Below, one piece after another: positions 8,202 to 16,624 of a stretch of DNA of 64,000 nt. The stretch is taken from assembly GCF_014076495.1 (NCBI RefSeq), contig NZ_CP043575.1, forward strand, positions 4,588,001 through 4,652,000, in the 5' to 3' direction. A program made the translations under genes and the position numbers. Source of the stretch: Comamonas koreensis. Lineage in GTDB: Bacteria > Pseudomonadota > Gammaproteobacteria > Burkholderiales > Burkholderiaceae_C. Every line of letters starts with the position of its first letter. Position 1 is the stretch's first letter. Below the pieces are notes generated by a model. The model saw only the letters and a program-made list of their open reading frames with translations, ran no database searches and had not been told where the DNA came from.

Positions 8202-8717
8202 CTATAGGACAAATCGGCCTTCATCTGGCGGGGTGGGAATGTCCCATTCGGCCAGCAGTTGGTCTTTGAGCCACAGCTGCCAATGCTCGGGCAGGCGGTT
8301 GGTGCCCACCACCTGGGGCTCGGCGGGGTGGTCGCAAATCAGGCGCGTGGGGTGGCTGGGGTCGGCGGTGACAATCACGCGCTCGGTGACGGGCACACGA
8401 ATGCCGATATCGGCGGCTGCGGTGTTGAGCAGCTCCACCCGAAACTGCAGGCCGCTGGCCTGGCTGGTGGGGTTGAGCAGCAGTTCAGGCTGGTGGACGC
8501 GCAGCCAGGCCATCAGCGGCACAAACAGCGCATCGGTGTGGCCAGTGAAGTCCAGCACCGCCACTTCGATGGTGTAGGCATATTCAAACGACAGGCTTTT
8601 TGCCATCGTGCCCACCGCCCGGCCCGAGGTGGCCACCACTTCGAGATTTTCGGGGTTGGCCTTGAGGTCAGGGACTGCGGCCTCGATAAGGGTGCGCAGG
8701 CTTTGCAGCTTCCACAT
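8202..8717 (-). CDS. Tail completion protein R (P2 gpR-like)
   Basis: A 171-residue protein fitting P2 gpR (about 155 aa). It opens with a short helical 'LQSLRTLIEAAVPDL' stretch, followed by the conserved 'FEYAYTIEVAVLDFTG' and 'LFVPLMAWLRVHQPELL' segments. It starts two bases after the spanin gene stops. gpR works with gpS to finish the tail tube terminus. Confidence 0.88.
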   Translation of the reverse strand: MWKLQSLRTLIEAAVPDLKANPENLEVVATSGRAVGTMAKSLSFEYAYTIEVAVLDFTGHTDALFVPLMAWLRVHQPELLLNPTSQASGLQFRVELLNTAAADIGIRVPVTERVIVTADPSHPTRLICDHPAEPQVVGTNRLPEHWQLWLKDQLLAEWDIPTPPDEGRFVL

Positions 8718-8718
8718 G

Positions 8719-9279
8719 CTATTCGTCCTTGGGTGGGCCGGCGTTAATCATGTCCGCTACGGTTTGGTAGGCTCTTTCGCAGGCCAGGCCTCGGACTCGG
8801 CATTGGTCAGCCTGGCCCGCGTAGATTCCCGCTCGTTCATCAAGTCTTGCGTGCAGGTCGGCAAGCACTCCGATGGCGGCGGCAGTTGCTTGGCGCTCGC
8901 CGTCAGTGCTGGCACGCCTGGCCACACCTTGCCAATAACCGATGCTGTCGGTGTAGGTTCGCTGGTCGCGCAAGCGGCTAGTGCGCTCGCGGCCAGCAAG
9001 ATCAGACAGCGCCTCAATCTTTGCATTGGTTTCCCCTTCTTGCGTTTGAATCTGTTGCGCGAGCGCGCGGCCCGCAGTGTCCACGGCTGCGCGGTAGCGG
9101 TCGAGCGCTTCATAGGCCTTGGCATTGGACTGCGCGATGCCGGTCAGCGTGTCGGCGTGCTGCAGCCGCAGCTTGCTGATGCGGTTTTGCTGCACCAGGC
9201 CCACCACCAGGACCAGCACTACCAGCCCGGCCACGATGGCCGCCTTGGATAGATCCAGCATTCCGCGTTGTTGCTTCAT
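8719..9279 (-). CDS. i-spanin (Rz-like lysis protein)
   Basis: A 186-residue type II inner-membrane protein. Residues about 15-30 form a single strong membrane anchor, followed by a long charged, Ala/Gln/Arg-rich periplasmic coiled coil, as in Rz-type spanins. The start at 9279 overlaps the endolysin stop as ATGA. An out-of-frame lipoprotein gene (8757-9026) is fully nested within it, the classic embedded Rz/Rz1 layout. Spanins fuse inner and outer membranes in the last step of lysis. Confidence 0.82.
   Translation of the reverse strand: MKQQRGMLDLSKAAIVAGLVVLVLVVGLVQQNRISKLRLQHADTLTGIAQSNAKAYEALDRYRAAVDTAGRALAQQIQTQEGETNAKIEALSDLAGRERTSRLRDQRTYTDSIGYWQGVARRASTDGERQATAAAIGVLADLHARLDERAGIYAGQADQCRVRGLACERAYQTVADMINAGPPKDE
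8757..9026 (-). CDS. o-spanin (Rz1-like lipoprotein), nested in Rz
   Basis: An 89-residue protein read in another frame inside the i-spanin gene. It begins with a basic n-region (M-Q-R-L-R-R), a hydrophobic core and the lipobox L-A-A-C, placing the lipidated Cys near residue 18. The mature part is Pro/Thr/Ser-rich, as in Rz1 proteins. The frame stays open to 9125, but only the start at 9026 gives a proper lipoprotein signal. The nested arrangement itself is strong evidence. Confidence 0.8.
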   Translation of the reverse strand: MQRLRRCLILLAASALAACATSEPTPTASVIGKVWPGVPALTASAKQLPPPSECLPTCTQDLMNERESTRARLTNAESEAWPAKEPTKP

Positions 9280-9827
9280 GGCTTGAGGTCTTTCAGGCAC
9301 ATGGCCATTTCTCGATCACGGCGCAAGGCCAGGCCGCGCAGCTTGCGCCCCTTGGCCATTGCCCAATTCGGCAGTTGGCGACAAGCGGCAGCCACATCGC
9401 CCGCGCGCAGCAGGCGCAGCATGGTGCTGTAAGTGCCTTTTTCCAGGTAGACAAAGCCATCCTTCACACCTGGCGCACCCGGGCCGGTGTTGTAGATGAA
9501 TGAGAGGAACGCGGCCACGCTGGTGGCCGGCATGCTGTCGCGCACCTCAGCAGGCACCCAGCGCTCAAAAATCTGCCAGGCTTCTTGTATGCCCTGCAGG
9601 GTGAGTGCATCGCATTCGGCATTCGTGGCCACATCGCCCAGCTTTACGCCGCGCGTCCAGCCCTCGCAAATGGTGGGGATGGCCACCGGGTCGAGGTAGG
9701 CAGGCAGCACCCGGCCCTCGTCCACCGGCAAGGTGGTGAGCAGGATGGCCGCAACGGCGCCCGCCACAGCGGTGGCGCCCTTGGCAATGATGGTGTTCTT
9801 GGGAACGTATGGCAGGGGTCTAGTCAT
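9276..9827 (-). CDS. SAR endolysin (GH24 lysozyme)
   Basis: A 183-residue lysozyme. The catalytic arrangement Glu-8aa-Asp-5aa-Thr is exact at E37, D46 and T52. Upstream lies a weakly hydrophobic Gly/Ala-rich N-terminal segment (about residues 13-33) typical of a signal-arrest-release anchor, so the enzyme is probably exported by Sec and held inactive in the membrane until holin triggers release. The start at 9827 overlaps the holin gene; longer frames upstream lie inside holin. It cleaves peptidoglycan glycan strands. Confidence 0.88.
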   Translation of the reverse strand: MTRPLPYVPKNTIIAKGATAVAGAVAAILLTTLPVDEGRVLPAYLDPVAIPTICEGWTRGVKLGDVATNAECDALTLQGIQEAWQIFERWVPAEVRDSMPATSVAAFLSFIYNTGPGAPGVKDGFVYLEKGTYSTMLRLLRAGDVAAACRQLPNWAMAKGRKLRGLALRRDREMAMCLKDLKP

Positions 9828-10263
9828 CGGCCAGCCCCCCGAAGTCGGTAGAGGCATTGCCAGGGTGGCGCTGAATCTGAATCGCACGCTCGCGCCAGTT
9901 CTGGCCAAAGGTGCTCACCATCTTTTCTTCGCCGTGCTTCTCCAGCATTTCCATCACCCATGCCATGCGGTTGCGTTCTTCGGCCCGGTCGCTGCGGCGC
10001 TTCTCCGCCTGCTTGGCTTTCACGCCTTGGCGCTGCGCCCAGATGGAAACCAGGCCGGTGGCCACCGTCATAGCTGCGCCGATAATCAAAAGCACTGTGT
10101 CCACCGTGATAGTTGGAAACCACGCCGGCACCACATTGGCGTCAGTCGCGGCCTTCGCCGCACCGCCCGCAGTCGTGAGGCTGCCAAAAACATAGGTTGC
10201 GCCTGCGCTGATGCGCCCTACAACAAACGTGCGGCTTTCAACCCAAAGGGCCTTGATGTTCAT
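9820..10263 (-). CDS. Phage holin-like membrane protein
   Basis: A 147-residue protein directly upstream of the endolysin and overlapping it by 8 bases. One hydrophobic stretch lies around residues 14-35 (weak) and a strong one at about residues 50-72, followed by a highly charged K/R/E-rich cytoplasmic tail (residues about 73-130). This fits a holin, possibly a pinholin given the SAR endolysin partner. The start overlaps the upstream gene stop as ATGA. Family assignment is by context and topology only. Confidence 0.65.
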   Translation of the reverse strand: MNIKALWVESRTFVVGRISAGATYVFGSLTTAGGAAKAATDANVVPAWFPTITVDTVLLIIGAAMTVATGLVSIWAQRQGVKAKQAEKRRSDRAEERNRMAWVMEMLEKHGEEKMVSTFGQNWRERAIQIQRHPGNASTDFGGLADD

Positions 10264-10928
10264 TTTTTAGGCCCCTTCCAGCTCCATGCCGTCCATGTGC
10301 ATGTGGCAAAGCGGTCGATAGTGTTTGCGTTCAGGACTTCAAACCCGTAGTTCTCGGTCTTGGTGCCGCCCCACAGCTTGCTGGTGCGCACCAGCTGCCA
10401 GACGCCACCGGCGCAGGCCACGCGGATGCCCATCACCTGGCGGCCGATATCGGGGTTGCCCCATTCGCCATCCAGCACCGGCAGCCCAGCGCGATAGGCG
10501 ATGCCATCCAGGGGCTGCCCCCACTTCTTGGCCAGCCAGCCGCAGCGGTTGCGGATGCCGTTGAAATTCCAGCGCGGCAAGAAGCTGCGCGGGCTGTACG
10601 GCGGCCAGTAGCTCACATGCTGGCCATCGTCATGCACCACATCTTCGTCGGGCGCGGGCATGCGCACATGCCGCCCATCGATCAGCGCCCAGTCAGAGCG
10701 GTCCCCGTTGATACTGATGTTGTTGTCGTACCAGCGCAGCCAGCGCGGCAGCTGCTCGGCCTTGCGGGGCAGCAGTGCAGCGATGAACAGCCACACGATG
10801 GGCGCAGTGAGGCCCAGCCAAAAGCGGATCAATGCAGGCTTGCGCGCGCTTTGCAGGCTGGCCAGCGCCTGGGCGTGCAGCTCAGCGGGCACACCGGCTT
10901 CGGTCAAATAGGTTTGCAGCTTGTTCAT
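10260..10928 (-). CDS. Phage membrane-associated protein, unknown
   Basis: A 222-residue protein between gpX and the holin. Residues about 30-53 form one membrane segment; the rest is soluble, Trp-rich and Arg-rich (for example around residues 65-130: W-A-L-I-D-G-R-H-V and W-P-P-Y-S-P-R-S-F). The start at 10928 gives 8 bases after the gpX stop. Similar proteins are common in phages and annotated as hypothetical. Position suggests a part in lysis timing or entry, which is inference. Confidence 0.65.
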   Translation of the reverse strand: MNKLQTYLTEAGVPAELHAQALASLQSARKPALIRFWLGLTAPIVWLFIAALLPRKAEQLPRWLRWYDNNISINGDRSDWALIDGRHVRMPAPDEDVVHDDGQHVSYWPPYSPRSFLPRWNFNGIRNRCGWLAKKWGQPLDGIAYRAGLPVLDGEWGNPDIGRQVMGIRVACAGGVWQLVRTSKLWGGTKTENYGFEVLNANTIDRFATCTWTAWSWKGPKK

Positions 10929-10935
10929 GGTGTTG

Positions 10936-11157
10936 TCAGTCCCAAAGGTTGATGCGGTCTTGCACGGGCTGCACGGCCTTGACCAGGCGCACGGGCATGC
11001 CCATGGGGATATCCATGGCCACCTTGGCCAGGCCCGGGTTGGCGGCAAGCGTGGCCTCTACGTGGCCCGCTGTGCTGCCCAGGTGGCGATTGACCAGCGC
11101 ATCGAGCACATCGTTTTGCAGCGCCCGCACGGTGATGGTGTTTTGCACGCCGGTCAT
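10936..11157 (-). CDS. Tail protein X (gpX, LysM-like)
   Basis: A 73-residue protein matching P2 gpX in length (67 aa) and content: an early 'D-V-L-D-A-L-V' segment, 'EATLAANPGLA' in the middle and 'MGMPVRLV' near the end, the small LysM-like fold of the family. It overlaps the gpL stop as ATGA. gpX is an essential small tail protein. Confidence 0.92.
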   Translation of the reverse strand: MTGVQNTITVRALQNDVLDALVNRHLGSTAGHVEATLAANPGLAKVAMDIPMGMPVRLVKAVQPVQDRINLWD

Positions 11158-11642
11158 AGCAGCTCGGCAATCACGCGGGGCAAGCCCTGCAGGTCGGCAA
11201 TGGCGTGGCGGGTGCGGGTGTCAAGGCTGTCTTGCCGGATCTCCAGCGCGCTGCGCACCCGGCTTTCTTTGCCCGCGCCATCTGGCAGCGTGTCAATGTC
11301 GCGGTATGCGCTGGCCAGCTGCGACTGCACATGCGATTGGATGGCCCGCAGATAGTGCTTGAGCTTCACGCTCTGGCCGCCCAGCTGGGTGGCAGGCACA
11401 TCAGCCAGGCTGGTATAACCCAGCACCACCTGGGCCGCCTGCCAGTCGGCCAGCTCTCTGTTGACGCTGAGCATGGCCTCTTCCACGGCCAGCAGCAGGC
11501 GGGGCGGCGTCACGGTGCCATCGAGCCTGGCGTCTTCGCGCAGCTTCTCGCAGTTCACATCGGGCCACCAGCCGTCATTGGCCACCGATGGCTCGGCGCC
11601 CTTGATAGGCGGGTTGGCGACAGCGACAAATGGCGAATTCAC
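11154..11642 (-). CDS. Head completion/stabilisation protein L
   Basis: A 162-residue protein of the P2 gpL family (169 aa in P2). Visible are the 'W-W-P-D-V' N-terminal motif, 'LREDARLDGTVTPPRL' and 'YRDIDTLPDG' segments, and a C-terminal helical part with 'RTRHAIADLQG'. gpL joins head filling to tail attachment. It lies downstream of gpM, separated by about 125 bases, and upstream of gpX. Confidence 0.93.
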   Translation of the reverse strand: MNSPFVAVANPPIKGAEPSVANDGWWPDVNCEKLREDARLDGTVTPPRLLLAVEEAMLSVNRELADWQAAQVVLGYTSLADVPATQLGGQSVKLKHYLRAIQSHVQSQLASAYRDIDTLPDGAGKESRVRSALEIRQDSLDTRTRHAIADLQGLPRVIAELL

Positions 11643-11768
11643 AGCGTCAGGCTTTCAGGGTGTTAGGTGTGGCGGTGGCCCAGGGCATCAGGCGTTGGCA
11701 AATCAATGCTGCCTTTGCCCTGGGGCCGCCACGGCTCGCGGGGTGCGACTGGTGCGGCGATTGGGGCG

Positions 11769-12476
11769 CTACTTTTTAAGGCGCGCTTCCAATCGCTCAA
11801 TGTCTTTTTTGACGCCTGCGCGCTGTGGATCAAGCTCCATGGCGCGTTGCAGGTACGGAAGGGCTGCGCTGCACACCTGCAGCGTGCGGCCCTTGGCATC
11901 CATGGCGATGTCCTGGCTGTTGGTCTTGCCCAGCAGCGCCCAGCCTGCGGCCTTGTTCAGCTTGGCCTTGATCTGGTCATGCATGTCGGCCTCGGCGGTC
12001 AGCTCCAGCACGCGCTGGGTGACAGATACGGCCTCGGGGCCAGCAAGACGGCCAGCCAGTACGGCTTCGGCGATTTCCTCGGCCACCACGCTGGCCATAT
12101 CGCGGTTGTAGTTGTCGGGCGGATTGATGCCAGCCGCCAGAGCGTATTCGGCCAGGAGCATGGCGCGCGAATAGTCACCCGCGTCGATGGCCCAGATCAG
12201 GATGGTGGCCACCACTTCGTCCTGCGTGCCAGGCTTGGTGTCAAACACCCCGGCCAGGTAGGCGTCGTATTCGGGCAGCATGGCGCGCTTGGCCTCGGCC
12301 TTGCGCTCATTGCTCTTGAGGTCTTTCAGCGCAATGCGGTGTTGGTGCAACTGCACAAGCTGCAGTTCGTAGGCGGTGCCGATGGTCTGGCCGTAGGCGT
12401 CGGCGGCACTGCCAGCGCTGGCCGCCAGGGCAGCCATGGTGCGCATGTAGTGCGCTTGGGCTGGTGTCTGTCGCAT
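11769..12476 (-). CDS. Terminase endonuclease subunit (gpM)
   Basis: A 235-residue protein of the P2 gpM family, the small terminase subunit. Segments seen are the long N-terminal helix, 'YDAYLAGVFDTKPGTQDEVVATILIWAIDAGD' (given in part) and the C-terminal TPR-like part 'GWALLGK...YLQRAMELDP'. With gpP it cuts concatemers at cos during packaging. The gap to the capsid gene is about 90 bases and contains inverted repeats. Confidence 0.92.
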   Translation of the reverse strand: MRQTPAQAHYMRTMAALAASAGSAADAYGQTIGTAYELQLVQLHQHRIALKDLKSNERKAEAKRAMLPEYDAYLAGVFDTKPGTQDEVVATILIWAIDAGDYSRAMLLAEYALAAGINPPDNYNRDMASVVAEEIAEAVLAGRLAGPEAVSVTQRVLELTAEADMHDQIKAKLNKAAGWALLGKTNSQDIAMDAKGRTLQVCSAALPYLQRAMELDPQRAGVKKDIERLEARLKK

Positions 12477-12567
12477 GTGGATGTTCCCCGCTTGGTGTTG
12501 GTGGGCACCGGCCCGCTAAAGAGCGGCCTATTTTTTTAGCCGCCGATGGCAGGCCGGTGCGCTGGGC

Positions 12568-13599
12568 TTAGGCCAGTTCGATGTTTTCGACCAGGCAGGC
12601 CTTTTCCAGGTTCTCGATCACGAATGCATCGTTGGACGATTCAAACGTAGCGATGCGGTCTTTTTCCGGCTGGTCTTTGACCATGCGCCGGCGTGCGCTG
12701 GCCTGGTAGTAGATAGACAGGTTGTCCAAGCTGGTGACCATCACAGCATTGGGCGGGAAATTGGGCACCGTGACAGCCTGCAGACCACCCAGGCGCTTTT
12801 GGCTGACGACCAAGCTGCCGGCCAGCATCTCGGTGGGTGCGTCCTGGCCGTCCACGATGGGGAACAGCTTGTCATGCATCAGGTCGCGGCCCACGATAGC
12901 CACCAAATCAGCGCTTTCCGAGAACGTGGGGGCAATCAGGGCATGGCGAGCGTCATACACCAAGCCGTCCAGGCTTCCATAGTCTGCATCGGCCAGCTTT
13001 TCGCCGTCTTTATCAGCGCCGACCTTAACTTTGCCAGCGGTAATGCCGCCAGTCATCACGCCTTGCGGGCGGTTCTCGCGCAGATCCTGCAGCCAGCCCT
13101 TGTTAACGTCCTGCAGCAGGGGATTGGCTACACGATTGGTGTTCGCCGCCACGCTGGTGCCGTTGAAGCCGATCATGATGCGGTCGAGTGCGCAACGCTG
13201 GATGATGGAAGCCGACAGCAACTTTTGGAAGTTCGGGAACTTGGCCCACATATCCAGCTTGGCATAACGAATGGCCGTGTCGTAGTTGGTCTTGGCGCAC
13301 TGGTAGCTGTACTGGCTCATTTCGGACACATCGACCGGCTGACGTTCTTTGTCGCCACTGGTATCGGTGCGGCTTGCAATGGGGCCGTCGACGCCCAAGC
13401 CCAGGCGTTCGCCCATCATCTCGTCCACCGGGACGATATTGATCTTGCCCAGGAACGAACTGGATTCTTGAATGCGTTGCTCCAAGGTTTGCTGCACGCT
13501 GGGCGCGATGGCGAACTTGACGGCGGCGTCTTGCACGTTGGACAGCGCGGCTTGCCGTGCCACGTAAGCGGTGTATTTCAGGCGGGTATCGTTGCGCAT
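12568..13599 (-). CDS. Major capsid protein (gpN)
   Basis: A 343-residue protein, near P2 gpN length (357 aa). Family features include the N-terminal helical 'KYTAYVARQAALSNV' scaffold-interacting region, the 'SSFLGKINIVPVDEMMGERLGLG' region (given in part), and the late 'SSNDAFVIENLEKACLVENIEL' end. The fold is HK97-type. It sits between scaffold O and terminase M as in P2. Many copies form the icosahedral head. Confidence 0.95.
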   Translation of the reverse strand: MRNDTRLKYTAYVARQAALSNVQDAAVKFAIAPSVQQTLEQRIQESSSFLGKINIVPVDEMMGERLGLGVDGPIASRTDTSGDKERQPVDVSEMSQYSYQCAKTNYDTAIRYAKLDMWAKFPNFQKLLSASIIQRCALDRIMIGFNGTSVAANTNRVANPLLQDVNKGWLQDLRENRPQGVMTGGITAGKVKVGADKDGEKLADADYGSLDGLVYDARHALIAPTFSESADLVAIVGRDLMHDKLFPIVDGQDAPTEMLAGSLVVSQKRLGGLQAVTVPNFPPNAVMVTSLDNLSIYYQASARRRMVKDQPEKDRIATFESSNDAFVIENLEKACLVENIELA

Positions 13600-13666
13600 G
13601 GTTGCGTCCCTATAAAAACTGGTGTCGGTTGTTGGTGAGAGCGGCTATTGAGCGGCTGTAACTTGC

Positions 13667-14494
13667 TTAGCAGTCGGCCAGCTCCGAAGCATCCTTGCCG
13701 GTGGCAGCGGGGCGCTGGCCGGTGTGGTTCTCGGTGCCTTCGAGCTTGGCTTTCAGGGCGGCGAAGTCCTTCTTGAGCGTTTCCAGCTCGGTGCCCTGGG
13801 CGGTGAACTTGCCCAGCAGCTCGGCGTTTTCCTTGGCCATGTTCTGCAGCGCGGTGCCAGTCACGCCCATTGCTTCCATGACCTTGGTTGCAAAGGCGGT
13901 GTCGCCCGCTGCGGGCTTGGTGGCTGCCAGGCCCTTGATGCTGTCGATCACATCGTTGAACTTCTGCAGCATTGCGCTGGCGATGCCCTCGGCGTCACCT
14001 TCCAGGCCCAGATCGGTTTCGAGGGCAGCAGTGAACAGGGTGGACGGGTTGGTTTTGCGCTTGGCAAAGGGGTTGGCTTCTGGGTGCTCAGCAGAGAATG
14101 CAAGCACCTCCGTTCCCAGGCTTGCGGGGCTGTCCGTGACAGCCAGGCCGACCATGTATGCCTGGCCGGATTTCGCAAAGTCGGGGTCGATTTCAATGCT
14201 GGTGAAGATCTTTTGCTTGGCCTTGTTCATGGCCACCAGCGCGGGCAGTGCTTCCACCTGGGCAAACAGTTCCATCTTGCCCTCGGCATTGGCCACCGCC
14301 TTGAGGGCGGTCACATCGCCCAGCGCCGCAAAGGCGCTGTCGGCCATCACGCCGCGAATGTGTTCCAGCCAGACGCGGGCCTGGTACTTTCCGGTGTTGT
14401 AGTTGGCGGCAGCCTGTTCAATCCAGCTGCGCTGGATGGTGCGGCCATCGGTGGTAGCGCCTTCAGTGGCAACTCGAAAGAATTTGCTTGGCAT
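13667..14494 (-). CDS. Capsid scaffolding protein with protease domain (gpO)
   Basis: A 275-residue protein of the gpO family: an N-terminal serine protease domain followed by a C-terminal scaffold helix. A candidate triad is D16, H45 and S99. The D-to-H spacing of 29 matches what I recall for P2 gpO (D19, H48, S107). The C-terminal part (about residues 215-260) is a charged coiled coil. It directs capsid assembly and then cleaves N, L and itself. It is transcribed leftward, divergent from the terminase gene, and is first in the head operon. Confidence 0.93.
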   Translation of the reverse strand: MPSKFFRVATEGATTDGRTIQRSWIEQAAANYNTGKYQARVWLEHIRGVMADSAFAALGDVTALKAVANAEGKMELFAQVEALPALVAMNKAKQKIFTSIEIDPDFAKSGQAYMVGLAVTDSPASLGTEVLAFSAEHPEANPFAKRKTNPSTLFTAALETDLGLEGDAEGIASAMLQKFNDVIDSIKGLAATKPAAGDTAFATKVMEAMGVTGTALQNMAKENAELLGKFTAQGTELETLKKDFAALKAKLEGTENHTGQRPAATGKDASELADC

Positions 14495-14570
14495 GGTGCG
14501 GCTCGGTTAAGCGGTTGTTGATCTATCGCTATGTTCCGCGCACCCTGTTTTTGTAGCAATCACCGCGCGC

Positions 14571-14636
14571 TGTGGCTGCGTTTCGGACAATTTGCACTTG
14601 TCGATTTCCGCGCGCGCGCGGCAGACACTGGCGGAA
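14571..14636 (+). promoter_or_regulatory. Probable divergent late promoter between O and P
   Basis: A TGT-N13-ACA element at 14571-14589 is followed by an 18-base gap, a 14-base perfect C/G-alternating palindrome (14608-14621), then 14 bases to the terminase ATG. This copies the module in front of gpV. The element also lies about 86 bases upstream of the leftward gpO start, so it could serve both directions, as the P/O divergent promoters do in P2. Inferred to be bound by an Ogr-type activator not encoded in the window. Confidence 0.55.
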
Positions 14637-16624
14637 TGAAAGTAGCACCGCAAAAGCCGCCAGTCATCCCAGCGCCCACCGGCACCGCCGACAGTGGCGC
14701 GCCGGCGCGCGCCGTCAAACGCCTGGCCAAGAAGCGTGGCAAATGCGGGCCGCACATCACCACGGTGACGCCCGAGCAGGCGTTTACAGCTGCTGTCCTC
14801 AAAGAGATATCGCCCGATGGCAAGGGCCTGCCGTTCGCGCTTGACGGCTGGCCCGCTGGCGAATGCTGCGCCATCACCGATGGCGGGGCAGGCCAGCGGC
14901 GCCAGGCCCGTGACCTGTATTGGCAAGGCTGGAAGCTGACCCACATCGCGGAAAAGCTGGGCGTGGCCCGCGCCACACTGCACGGCTGGCACAAGGCAGA
15001 GCGCTGGGCAGAGGCGAGCCCCACCGAGCGCGCCGAGGGCGTGACGGAAACACGCTACGCGCAGTTGGTGGCCAAGGAGGAAAAGACCGGCAGCGATTAC
15101 AAGGAAATTGACCTACTCGGGCGGCAAATGGAGCGCTTCGCGCGCATCAGCAATTACCGCCAGTCGGGCCGCGAGCGCGATCTCAACCCCAATATCGATG
15201 CGCGCAACGCAGCCGCCAAAAAGCAGCCCGTCAAAAACTTCCTATCGCAGGAACAGATCGAGCAGCTGCGCGATGCCTTCATTGAATCGTGCTTCAAGTA
15301 CCAGCTGACCTGGTGGCAGAACAGCCACCAGCGCACGCGCCAGATTCTCAAAAGCCGCCAGATCGGCGCCACCTGGTACTTTGCCCGCGAGGCGCTGATT
15401 GATGCGCTGGAGACGGGCCGCAATCAGATTTTCCTGTCCGCCAGCAAGGCCCAGGCTCACATCTTCAAGCAGTACATCCAGGCGTTTGTCTTTGAGGTCT
15501 GCCAGGTGGAGCTGAAAGGCGAACCGATCATTCTGGCGAACGGCGCGCAGCTGCACTTCCTGGGCAGCAATGCGCGCACAGCCCAGGGCTACCACGGCAA
15601 TTTCTACTTCGATGAGTATTTTTGGACAACCGACTTCGAGCGCCTGAACAAGGTGGCCAGCGGCATGGCCATTCACAAGAAGTGGCGCAAAACCTATTTC
15701 AGCACCCCATCGAGCATCCAGCACGCGGCCTATGACCTGTGGAGCGCGAAGAAGTTTGCGCGCAAGTTCAAGACCGATATCGACATTACCCACGGCAAGC
15801 TGGCGGGCGGCTTCACGGGCGAAGACAAGGTGTGGCGCCACATCGTCAACATCTTGGACGCCGAGGCCGGGGGCTGCGATCTTTTCGACCTGGACGAACT
15901 GCGGCTGGAGTACTCCGACCCCGAGTTCGAAAACCTGCTGATGTGCGGCTTTGTGGATGACTCGTTTAGCGTCTTCCCGCTGACCAACCTGCAGCCGTGC
16001 CGGGTGGACAGCTGGGAGGTGTGGAAAGACTTCAAGCCATTCACCCAGCGGCCCTTTGGCTGGCAGCCGGTATGGGTGGGCTATGACCCCAGCCTGAATG
16101 GCGACAGCGCGGGCCTGGTGGTGCTGGCCCCGCCTGAGACACCGGGCGGCCCGCTGCGCGTGCTGTACACCCGCCAGCTGCGCGGGCTGGACTTTGAAGC
16201 ACAGGCAGCCGAGATCAAGAAGATTTGCGCCACCTACAACGTGCAGCAGATCACTATCGACCTGACCAGCATCGGCAATGCCGTCCACCAGCTGGTGGTG
16301 AAGTTCTTCCCGTCTGCACGGGGCATCAACTACAGCGTGGAAAGCAAAACACTGCTGGTGATGAAAGCTCAGCAAGTTATCAAGGCCCAGCGCCTGCAGT
16401 GGGACGCCGGCAACAAAGAACTGGCCGCTTCATTCATGGCCATCAAGCGCGAGATGACGGCCAGCGGCCGCAGCGTGACTTACGCGGCGGGCCGCAGCAA
16501 AGACACCGGCCACGCCGATCTGGCATGGGCGTGCATGAACGCGCTCAGCAACGAAGCGCTGGAAGTGGGCACCGGCCTGGCCACGCCGCAAACGCAATCC
16601 TTTATCGAGGTCTATTCCCAATGA
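14636..16624 (+). CDS. Terminase ATPase subunit (gpP)
   Basis: A 662-residue large terminase of the P2 gpP type (about 590 aa in P2). An N-terminal Ala/Pro-rich extension precedes a helix-turn-helix segment (about residues 80-125, W-K-L-T-H-I-A-E-K-L-G-V). A Walker-A-like loop K-S-R-Q-I-G-A-T is near residue 240, and a Walker-B-like F-Y-F-D-E-Y-F near residue 325. The C-terminal nuclease fold starts at Y-D-P-S-L-N-G-D. The start at 14636 is chosen by family length and by analogy with gpV; the frame stays open upstream to 14531. It packages DNA into the head with gpM. Confidence 0.93.
   Translation: MKVAPQKPPVIPAPTGTADSGAPARAVKRLAKKRGKCGPHITTVTPEQAFTAAVLKEISPDGKGLPFALDGWPAGECCAITDGGAGQRRQARDLYWQGWKLTHIAEKLGVARATLHGWHKAERWAEASPTERAEGVTETRYAQLVAKEEKTGSDYKEIDLLGRQMERFARISNYRQSGRERDLNPNIDARNAAAKKQPVKNFLSQEQIEQLRDAFIESCFKYQLTWWQNSHQRTRQILKSRQIGATWYFAREALIDALETGRNQIFLSASKAQAHIFKQYIQAFVFEVCQVELKGEPIILANGAQLHFLGSNARTAQGYHGNFYFDEYFWTTDFERLNKVASGMAIHKKWRKTYFSTPSSIQHAAYDLWSAKKFARKFKTDIDITHGKLAGGFTGEDKVWRHIVNILDAEAGGCDLFDLDELRLEYSDPEFENLLMCGFVDDSFSVFPLTNLQPCRVDSWEVWKDFKPFTQRPFGWQPVWVGYDPSLNGDSAGLVVLAPPETPGGPLRVLYTRQLRGLDFEAQAAEIKKICATYNVQQITIDLTSIGNAVHQLVVKFFPSARGINYSVESKTLLVMKAQQVIKAQRLQWDAGNKELAASFMAIKREMTASGRSVTYAAGRSKDTGHADLAWACMNALSNEALEVGTGLATPQTQSFIEVYSQ

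Noticed and set aside
8757..9125. Longer start for the Rz1-like gene at 9125
   Set aside because: It would add 33 basic residues before the lipoprotein signal; the ATG at 9026 gives a normal signal peptide.
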